From Wolfiporia cocos (lineage: Eukaryota > Basidiomycota > Agaricomycetes > Polyporales > Phaeolaceae), in the NCBI GenBank assembly GCA_029448655.1, contig JACCLO010000020.1, forward strand, positions 278,846 through 342,845: a stretch of DNA of 64,000 nt, read 5' to 3'. This document shows, in pieces, positions 55,316-64,000 of the stretch. The notes below the pieces were generated by a model. It was not told the origin of the DNA. It made no database searches and saw nothing but the letters and a program-made list of their open reading frames with translations. Position 1 is the stretch's first letter; each line of letters starts with the position of its first letter. Position numbers and translations under genes: made by a program.

Positions 55316-58300
55316 CTAAATATCGTCAAGATCAAAGTGGTTTATTCGTCCAGCGATGGAGAGCTGCAAGGCGCTGCACTGCTTTGCCTTGTCTTCCACG
55401 GTCTCCACCATCTCTTGCTCCAGCACGTCGTCGCGGCCCTGGTGCACGCGCTCGTATGTCTTCGTTGACTCATCCAGGCTTCTCTTTACGGACGCGTGAA
55501 CATCCGACAAGTGCACAAGCACCCGCATCTGGGCGAACGGACGTGCCGCGAGCGCCTTTTCGATCGCCTTCAGCGTATCCTGCGGGCGATTCCCATGATC
55601 ACACTCGGACTTGAATTCGCTCTCAGTGTCATCTTCTTGATGCAACTGGCCAAGGAGCATGCGGGCTGGCTTGTCGCTCGAAGTGTCGGGCTTCTCGCCT
55701 CGCGCCTCGGCCTCGGCCGCGGCGTTCTTCTCCCGCTCCAGCCGTGCCTCCATCAGCTCGGTGAACTTCACAAGCTCCGTCGCGACCTTCGTTCCTGCAC
55801 GCAGCCGACCCACCTTCAGCAGCGCCTCGACCGTCGCGCGCAACCGAGGAATCTCGACGGACTGGTGTGCAAGATTGAACGGCCGGTCAGCGAAATGATC
55901 GAGGGTGTTAGAGAGCTCGTCAGGGGTCTGGATTGTGCCACGGAAGCCGCTTCTTGTACGCTGTAATAGGTCGTTTTGCACAGCGGTTTTGAGAGGCGTG
56001 TAGCCAACGCCATCTTCCATATAGAGAGCATCAACTGGGCCGGCGTCGGCGAGGAGTTCCGACATCGATGCGGCCTGGCGCTTGATGGCAATGTGCAGAG
56101 GCGTCGAGCCCTCTGAATCGCGGAAAAGGAATGGTGCAACTTTAGTGTCGACCAGCATGCGAACAAGATCCACTCTGGACCGTTTGACAGCAATGTGAAG
56201 AGGCTGTGGAGGGATTGAGGACAAAGCGGGCTAATGCAGGTTTATGTATGTACTCACAGTGTTGCGATTGAGCTTGGATTGTTGGTGGAGCATCCGTTCG
56301 ATTGAATCTTGAGGGAGTTTATGCAACACATGGTGGAGTAACCTGGCATGTTTCTGACCAGATTGGGCGCAGAGGATGTGGAGTATGTTCCATCTTTACG
56401 AGCACGCATGTCAGCCAAGACCTGGAGACGTAAATCAGGTTACATACCCGCGATGATCGAGTTCAATTGGCGAGATTCCCTTGTCAAGAAGATAGTCAAA
56501 TATCTCCGGAGCTACCCCCGATACAGCAGCCACTGAAATGTGATTATATTCTGCGAACTTAATCCTGCAAGAATTCGGTTACATGAGCGGACTGAGGGCA
56601 CAAAAGAGTAAAGGCATACTTGGCAATTAGTGCCTGTTCCATTTCTTTTGGCTGCATTGTCAGAAGCTCCTTGAGAACAACCAAGTTGTCGCCTAAGATC
56701 GCCGTCGTGATCGCGGACTCGTTCAGCTGGTTCATCGACCATCCGAGCCACTGTGGTAGCATCGATGCAAGATCAGGCGCACGGCGCAAGTAGGTAGCAC
56801 GCTCGTCACTGTGTGTGGAAGCGTAGTACCGGTATGCAGCCAGAGGAAGGTCCCCTTTCAGATACGCAATGACCCTGAGCGCACCGGCCTTGGCCGCATC
56901 CCATAGTAGAGGTAAGTTGCGGTTCTGAACCGCTTGGCGGTTCGCATTCGGGTCGTTCTTAGTGGCCAGATCCTTGCGCTTCTTTCCGTGCACATTTAGA
57001 CCGAGATAGATCTTGGAGCTCTTCTGGTGGGTGGCGCCTGGTACCTCGTCCTCATGCGCATTTTCGTTATCCACGTCGATGCCCACTCCTGAGCGGCGGA
57101 TGAGCTCGTCGAGGACGTCGCGGCGGTCATACTTCAGTGTCCAAAAGAGTGTATTTGTCGGCAGAGGTTCTGGCTCAGGAAGGCTGCTGTACAGCTCCGC
57201 AATCTGAACAAATGCCTGGAGATCGTCCTCGAAGATCGCACGAAACAGGACTGAGCCACGTTGGAGTGTCTCTGTGCTGTCGATCCATTGGATGCATCCG
57301 GGATTCAGGAGTGTCTGTGGTGACACGGAGGTCTTGACTGTGGAAGGACGCTTGGCAATGTCGACGAAGTTGATAGGGACTGAGTCATCGTCCATATTGT
57401 CGTCGTCATCGTTGTCTTCTTCTTCTTCTTCTTCCTCGTCCTCGTTATCTATAATGATGATCAGTATGTATCGGAGTCTGTCTGATCATCCGCACCTAGC
57501 ACAATTCCCCTCATTTGGAACTTGGTTGCTTTGGACTTCTCCGGTTCATATTGGGCACTGGCGATCGCGAGAACCAGCCGTGCCGTGTCCCAGTGACGTC
57601 GAGCAATAGCAATGGACAGAGGGTTACATACTGGTGTATCCGGTTGAACGAAGGCTTCGGACGTAATAAAGACAACACTTACCTGCATCATTGAACCCGC
57701 CGTCTTCCAATTGCACTGCGATCTGCAAAGGCGCCTTGTTCGATTCGCTGCTGTTCTTCGGAAGACATAGCTGTTCAATCTTCGCGTTGTCTCCATTCCA
57801 ACAGGCCTCAAACAATTCGTCGTATCTTGGCACACTGTAGGCGGGAGCAGGGAAGCTCGACCACTGACCAGTAAAGACATGGTAGCTGTAACATGCGCCG
57901 GTGCCTGAAGTCGTGCGGGTGGGCAGCCTACTGTTATCGGAGTAGAGATTCTTGACTTCGTGCTTGTCATCAGGGAAAGCCTCGTTCCACGTCTTCGCTC
58001 CATTAGAAACCAGCTGGGACTCCACCATGCTGAAGTATTCCTTCGCCGCATGCAGTTTCCGCCTCGTCTTCTCGGTTTCGGCCTTCGCTTTTGCTTCATT
58101 TGACTCCTTCTCCTTCTTCTCCTTTTCCCTGCGCATCAGAAGAACCTTGCCTGTCTCGCCCTTCCAACCGGGCTGGGAAGCCAAAGCTTGGACCTTCTCA
58201 TCCAATGTCTCGGACTGGACGTCTGCGCTGAGCTTTTGTAGACGATCTTCGAGTGCACGGATAGTGAAGCGTGTCCACTCAAGAAGGGTTACGCAGCACT

Positions 58301-61300
58301 CTGATTGCCAGCCATACCTCCTGGCTCTACTTGCCATCTTCGAAGGCAGGTTAACTTCTGCACCCATTGCAACGAGGAGTGTAACCACGTCATCACGCGC
58401 AGCAATAGCGGCCTCGAGAGGCATGCAGACCTTCTCCTGGTAGCTGTCGCTCCGGTCGATGGTGGTTGAGGTACTGCACAATCTAATCAGCCTTCGAAGC
58501 AATACAGTAAAGGCGAGCACAGACCTGGTGGCGAGCACGCGTGTGTAGTCTTCTTCGGTAATTACCAACTTGGCACCATAAGCAAGCAAGAGCGCGACTA
58601 TGGAATAGTTCTTCTTAGCAATTGCACTGACGATCGGGTATATTACTGGGTTCCAGCGATGCATGAACGGTATGTTGACGACAGCCTTGGCGTTGGGATC
58701 ATGATGAAGGAAAGTGTGAGCCAGATCAGACTTGCCCGCGCAGACAATCCTGTGGAAGATCGTGAAGAGCTCGTCGTCGGCTTGAGAAGACACAGCGCCC
58801 GCAGCGAAGAGCTTCTTTGCGATCTCACGGACGGCCTCCTCATTCTCCGCCAAGGCAGTAACGGTCAGCTGGTGGAATGTATGCGTGTTATACCCATCCG
58901 CTTTGGTGAGAAGCCCGACATCGGCGCCGGCGGCTATGAGCTGGTCTACGACCGCGGCAGATCCGAAGACGATAGCGTACTGGAGCGGCGTGAAGGCGAG
59001 ATCCCAGTCGGGAGCATTGACATTGATGATATCGGGCTCGTCCTCGTCCTCGGGAATCATACTGTCGTTGATGTTATTCCCCTCGATATTCTTGACCTTC
59101 TTCTCTGCTCCATTGTCCTCATCCCCATCTGACTTCCAATCGTCTTCACTACTATTGTGCTCATCATCATCTTGCTCCTCGTCGTCGACATCCATCTTGC
59201 TGTTCTCTGCGTCCTCCTTAGCCTTGGCTTTCGCCTCTTCCTCGGCTTTCTTCGCCTTCTCCTCATTCAGCGCACTGCGGTCAAGAAGCTTGCGTACGAC
59301 CTCCGGTAAATCGAGCTGAGCGGCAAGATGTAGCGCCGTCCGTCCATCTGCCACACGCGCAGTCATCCTCGCGTCGGCATCAACGAGATCGCAGGCAATG
59401 TCGATAGCCTTGACCATGATCGCCATCTGGAGAGGCGTGCGGCCGACGTGATCACGTCGATTTACGTCGGTGTCCTCTTGCTTGGTGAGACGCGCCACGG
59501 CCTCTCTGTCGCGCGCCACGATTGCAGCGAAGAGCTTCTCTGTCGGACCCATGTAGGCTTGCTCGGCCCATTCTCCGACGTCTATCGGGTTGAAACTGCC
59601 CGAGATACTCTGACGACCGGGATCCTCCTCGATGAAGCTTGGGACAAAATCAGTATGCGCAGAGCAGACAGATGATTCGCACGGACCTGATACGGCCGCG
59701 AAGATATGCCTTGTCCTCTTCTTCTTGCAACTTCCGCTCTTCCTCGTCCTTCGGATCGGGACAATACTGGAGAATTGTGAGCGACTCGATCGATGCTAAA
59801 CATGGAACATCGTACCTCACAACAGTCCCCTAGGCATTCCTGCATCGTGCCGAAGAAGGCAGGATGGCGATGAAGGCGGCGGTCTTTGTTCTTTGGGTTG
59901 AACGGAGCTACGCTTGGCGTCAAAATCATGTAAAGAAAAAATCGGGGTGTACACACAGTTCATGCCCAGATCCTGGTATATGTCCGTCGTATCAGTATGA
60001 GTCGAGGATGGGAGCGAGGCCAACAACGCACAGTTTGGTATACCAGTTTTTCAATGCGCCTTGCGTCCCACCCAGGACCATACGGGATATGCAGCGATAC
60101 AACGTCGTAATCATTCATCTCTAGCCCTGCAAAGTCGATTCCTGCCTTCAGGTCTCCCTTGTACTTCTTCTTCATGCGCCTGTATGCATTGTGACTTTGC
60201 GGCCGACCGCGGAGGGTGCGCCGGCAGGAAAGGTATTTGTCCCTGGCGTCTACTGTAGTCAACCGCTCTAGGACGAGCAATCGTGCAAGCCCTTGTATGC
60301 GAGCAATCGAACGCTCGAATATCTGAAGAGAAACGTGTCAATGTAATGTAAACACAATGAGATCATTCACGTACAGTGGGGTCGATATCCTCACGCCTGA
60401 GTGAGGGTACGTACACCTCGAAGTCGCGTGCCGAATACTTGACAAGGCGAACCTCATACGATGGAGACCTCCGCGTCATGTCCACCGTGTTGCACTGCCG
60501 CATCATAGCAACGATCGCTCGCGGATTCGCCCAAACACGCTCGCCATCGTACGCACAGCATGGGGCATCGACATCGAACCCTGCCAGGATCTCTGCGGGT
60601 GAGTTGTACAGACGGAGCACGATTTGCACGGCGCGGTATGGGTATTGAGAGTGGATGGAAACCGTATGCTTCGTGCGGATGCATGTCACGTCCCACGGCA
60701 CGGAGTCGCGCACGGCCTCGTAAATCGCGTTGATCTTAACCTCCGCTTGTTCAGGTGTCAATCCGTACAGGAAGAGATCAACGTCAGATGTCGGATAGGC
60801 GTTGTTGTGAAAATGCTTGCGCATTGCGCGCTTCGACACCTTCGCAGAAGCGGGGACTGGATTCAGACACGCCTGGACAGACCCACCCGCCGCGATGACA
60901 TTGTTCCAGTCGAGGAGCTGTAAGAGCGAGCCCTCAGTGAAAATTGCCCAGTTCTTCTTGAATTCGTCAAGGCTCGACACCATAGCGGGTGCACCATCCT
61001 TGCGCCTGCGCTCATTGGTCAGAGGCAAGACGAATTTAGCGTTGACATCTTGCTCGTCCTTCACGACTCGCGCTCTTGTGGTTCTGATGTCTGCCGGCGC
61101 GTCGAACACGTCGACGAGACCGACATGTGGATCTTGCAGACGGGGGTTGTTCTTGTCTGTCGCGAATAACTTACGCAGTTCAGCCTCATCGTCGAGCGAG
61201 GGCTGAAGGGCCTGTGAAAGGGCATCAAAGACATCTGGTCCGGACGGCGGTAGCTCGGCAATGCGTGCTAGGAACGCGTGTGCTTCGGGAGCCGGAGGCA

Positions 61301-61301
61301 T
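55316..61301 (-). CDS. giant ankyrin-repeat protein with nucleotidyltransferase-like N-terminal region
   Basis: One long multi-exon gene. The ATG at 61301 (MPPAPEAHAFLARIAEL) is used; the frame upstream has no ATG. The N-terminal region contains NNVIAAGGSVQACLNP (GGS at residues 139-141) and SDVDLFLYGLT (residues 172-181), the spacing and type of a polymerase-beta-like nucleotidyltransferase fold, followed by HTVSIHSQYPYRAVQIVLR and PCCAYDGERVWANPRAIVA. The next exons (MKKKYKGDLKAGIDFAGLEM, CLGDCCEYCPDP) lead into ankyrin repeats (DHVGRTPLQMAI, GRTALHLAAQLDLPEVV, FTPLQYAIVFG, TPLHIAIKRQ) with acidic insertions. The C-terminus ends FDLDDI at TAG 55316-55318. Ankyrin repeats bind proteins; any catalytic activity is untested. 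Confidence 0.85.
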
Positions 61302-62651
61302 ATTGATAGTCACAAACCTTGGACGTTAGGAGTTACAGAACGGTGAGTGCGATGGAGCTCGCTGGGCTTGGTGGGCCAAGCAAGCCCCCTTTTTATCCTG
61401 CAAGCCCAGCTGGCAGACACATGGACCGTTTGCAGCCTCAAGGCACTGCATTGCGTGTAAAGATAGTCGCGTTCACAGCCAGAGTCATATTGGCCCGATT
61501 GGTTAAGCGAGTCTCGCGAATCACGAATGGCGGGATCGCAGAACTATCGGCCGCTGGCGTTCGGCAAGCACTGCCCGCATCTCCAACAATGGCAATTCCC
61601 GCCACACCGGTGCGCCCTAATCCTGATTAGGTCAATGCGACGCTGTGTCGCGCGCTTCGATCACTACTTTCATTCAAGCTGACGGAGACTTATTGGGCTC
61701 GATTTACTGCCCAGTGCGGTCGTGTATAGCACAGAGCGGAACAGGCGAGCGAACGACTGTGCTTCGTACATGTTCGTGGATTCTCCCGGTTTCATAGAGC
61801 ACCACTCAATATGTGAGGTCAGATGCAGCATAATTCTTGTTCTACGCCAAGAGCACGCTGGTAGGCGCTGATACTGACATGCGGCAGCGTTCCACAACCG
61901 GGCGTTGATGGGTACCACGCAGAGTCAGAAAGGCTCGAATAGGCTCGGACGCTCCGATGACTACGGTGAACGAATCCCGGCGCGGAGCCTTCGAGTGTGC
62001 AAGCGAACGACTTCCTTGGAGTAACCGGAGCTACTAAGGTAGAGGACGCCAGGAACGGGCACCCCTTACATAATCAAGGCGCTACCGATACCAACCACCC
62101 TAATAACATTGACCACGGGCAACGTTTTGTGGATTTTCTCAATAGGAATGATGGGAAAGGACGTCCTCTTTCAATTCTATTGAGCGAAATCTTGAGATGT
62201 TGAGAATTGACCAAGCAATTTCCAAAAAAGTGAAATTTTTAGTTCTGGCTTTTTCTGCACATTTTGAGGCTCCTGTTTGATTCCGCAAGCACTGGGATTT
62301 GGCCACACCTAGCCTAGGGGTATATCACGTGATGGTACAAATCAGGCAAGTCTAAACATCCTGGTTCCCAGACCGGGATGGGCGCTTACATGTAAACTTC
62401 AGTGACATACGCAGACAGCAATAGCACCTTTCGATTAGCTTTAAACTGCATTATTGCAGTACAGAAATTGTATTTGAACCATGCTACACCTACCCTATGT
62501 CTTCCGGAAATATATTACCATACGGCAACGGAGAATCCTCAGGATTTGACCGTGGGAAATATCACGTGATCGGATTATGTAAAGGTGCCCGTTCCTAGCG
62601 TCCCCTACCTTATATCCGTACCTCCTCCGTCTTTCCAGGCCGGTCGAGCAC
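61302..62651. other. intergenic with two CACGTG palindromes
   Basis: Holds the ankyrin gene promoter on its left. ATCACGTGAT occurs at 62324-62333 and again at 62561-62570; this is a palindromic E-box core bound by bHLH factors. Short frames lack recognisable products. Confidence 0.45.
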
Positions 62652-63032
62652 ATGCCAGAACCGCGAGATCAAAACCAGGACACGCATGAAAATGTAGACT
62701 GCGCTACTACCCTGTACGACGTTGCAGCATTCATAGCAACGCATGTTGCAATAACTCGCAATCTCGCGGTATACGATGCTGTTTCAGAGCCTGATAGAAT
62801 CAGTATCCCACCCACAGCCAGGTCCAGGATTGATGCGGCAGCTCTCTTGTTCCATGGAAAGGAAGAGCTCAGCGCTTCAACCAATATGCTAGCATTACGG
62901 AAGCACGCTCATCATGTTGTTCTATTAGGACAGAAACATATATATCATTTCGACAAGGGATCGCGCGTCCACTTTCGACGACTCCTCCGCGCTGAAGCTT
63001 CGACGTTCGTTCTCAGCAGGGATCCTTTGTAG
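62652..63032 (+). CDS. doubtful small ORF, unknown function
   Basis: 126 codons from an ATG about 80 bp downstream of the second CACGTG palindrome. The product (MPEPRDQNQDTHENVDC...) matches nothing I know. Its 3' end overlaps the 3' end of the minus-strand gene at 63013 by 20 bp. It may be a real small gene or chance. Confidence 0.25.
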   Translation: MPEPRDQNQDTHENVDCATTLYDVAAFIATHVAITRNLAVYDAVSEPDRISIPPTARSRIDAAALLFHGKEELSASTNMLALRKHAHHVVLLGQKHIYHFDKGSRVHFRRLLRAEASTFVLSRDPL

Positions 63033-63725
63033 CATCTTGTTCAGCCTCTTCCTTATCCTCCTTGCGCCTCATTACCACCTTCCACGCGACGGAATCCCTG
63101 AACTTGAAACCGAGCACCCTCTCGACCTGCGCGACGTACCCCACTTCGCTGACGCGTCTCGAGATCTTGTCCATGCGCCTCTCCCGCTCGGTCATCTTCG
63201 CTCATGCCGCCATGCGTACGTCGGAGGGCCCTGCATCTTCATGCGTACCACCTACTTGGTCATGGACCTGCGCCGCTCCTGCTCGAGTTCGCGCGTTTGT
63301 TCGCAATATTCTCTATTCTTGTGTTACTGATCCGCGCGAGCATTTCAGGAGGGTATGGCATTGTGAGGCACGCTTTTTTTGCGTTTGAATGTCTCCAGGA
63401 CCCCCGCCTGCGGACATTAATCACTTTGACTAGATCAGGCATGAACCCATGACGTCGAATTCGTACATCGTGAGTATTTATCCCATTCTCGATTAGGCTC
63501 TGGTACTCGCTCTTGAACTAAACACATTCTTGACGGGCGATCAATCCGAGCTGTCGCTCGAACTCATGTTCCTTCACGAGGACATCCCTTGCTACGAATA
63601 TTCCCATGAATTCGTTCATGCGCTTCTCACTTCGCATGCGGGCAGCTGTATAAGCCTCGTAATGTGGAAGGGTAGCGGCTTCACCTGCAGAAATGGCCCA
63701 TTGTAGATCGCTGGGCGAAGATAAG
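63013..63725 (-). CDS. coiled-coil protein, C-terminal part, 5' end unresolved
   Basis: Minus-strand exons with matching coding style: DLQWAISAGEAATLPHYEAY, ARMRSEKRMNEFMGIFVARD, KEHEFERQLGLIARQE, FKSEYQSLIENGINTH, CEQTRELEQERRRSMTK, and MTERERRMDKISRRVSEVGY through VERVLGFKFRDSVAWKVVM, ending EQDATKDPC at 63013. Charged heptad-like stretches suggest coiled coil. Splice donors (GTAGGT, GTACG) fit, but exon borders are approximate and the 5' part probably continues past the window. No known domain recognised. Confidence 0.5.
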
Positions 63726-64000
63726 AGCCAGTGATAAGGTGAGTGAGGCTGATGTCCCTACGTTGTATGCCGGGCAGAGCACATCACTGATGTGCCCAAT
63801 ATCAAGTCGCAATTCTTCGATGCATCATGATCCGATGGGCTATATGCTCAAGCAAGTCTTGCTGCGATCGAGTACGTTATTTATTCGAGTGGAGAACTTA
63901 ATTGTATGCTCAGGCTGTTGCATTTATCGACCGCATGCCAACCTATTTTGCTACATTGTTTACCGGGTCGAGTGAAGGCTTTCCTTCGGTCGGCGAATGA

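Noticed and set aside
61490..61570. Sequence like a tRNA-Ser A-box (CGATTGGTTAAGCGAG).
   Set aside because: No matching B-box at the right distance and no stem pairing.

Overview
The window is nuclear DNA of a filamentous basidiomycete, most likely an Agaricomycete. The evidence is intron-dense genes with 45-110 bp GT..AG introns, a STE3-type pheromone receptor, several basidiomycete-style multi-pass (DUF6534-type) genes, and chromodomain Ty3/gypsy and hAT-like elements. A polypore-like fungus is a guess from gene style, not something the sequence proves.

Layout. 1-1757: 3' part of a DUF6534-type membrane protein gene, with a poorly conserved middle. 2270-4590 (-): MFS transporter A. 5460-6426 (+): secreted protein of unknown function. 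6931-10564 (-): AVL9-type DENN protein of the late secretory pathway. 11410-13913 (-): secreted type-B carboxylesterase. 16625-18933 (-): MFS transporter B, a paralogue of A. About 19954-21670 (-): F-box protein. 22665-24318 (+): pheromone receptor. 25800-29244 (+): large, charged, mostly disordered protein. 29250-31320: G-poor low-complexity DNA. 32416-34376 (-): second DUF6534-type gene. 36323-37870 (-): chitin-binding plus DM9 lectin-like protein with a 10-nt microexon. 38851-40168 (+): proline-rich disordered protein.

41.8-54.7 kb is an island of mobile DNA. It holds a hAT-type MITE (41846-43109), two inverted tRNA-headed SINE-like copies (43225-44390), a full-length 7.9-kb chromovirus-type LTR retrotransposon (44721-52618; 537-bp LTRs; CAAAT target duplication), and a hAT MITE (52772-54728) that itself contains a second hAT MITE (52841-53848), both with perfect 8-bp target duplications. 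The retrotransposon carries gag, protease, an embedded dUTPase, RT, RNase H, integrase and chromodomain, plus an extra zinc-knuckle-bearing region after pol. Its PBS is complementary to its own LTR (Tf1-like self-priming). It is dead: CGA-to-TGA-type stops, a protease lacking its catalytic Asp, and an integrase frameshift. All six LTR differences lie at CpG sites, which points to methylation-linked decay.

55316-61301 (-) is one very large ankyrin-repeat gene with a nucleotidyltransferase-like N-terminal region. The right end holds a doubtful small ORF and part of a coiled-coil gene. The genes do not form a recognisable pathway cluster; they look like ordinary dispersed fungal genes interrupted by one transposon nest. 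For eight-exon 36323-37870, seven-exon 25800-29244, six-exon 22665-24318, four-exon 5460-6426 and two-exon 38851-40168 I derived splice sites by hand, and the joined frames close without stops; other exon structures are approximate.
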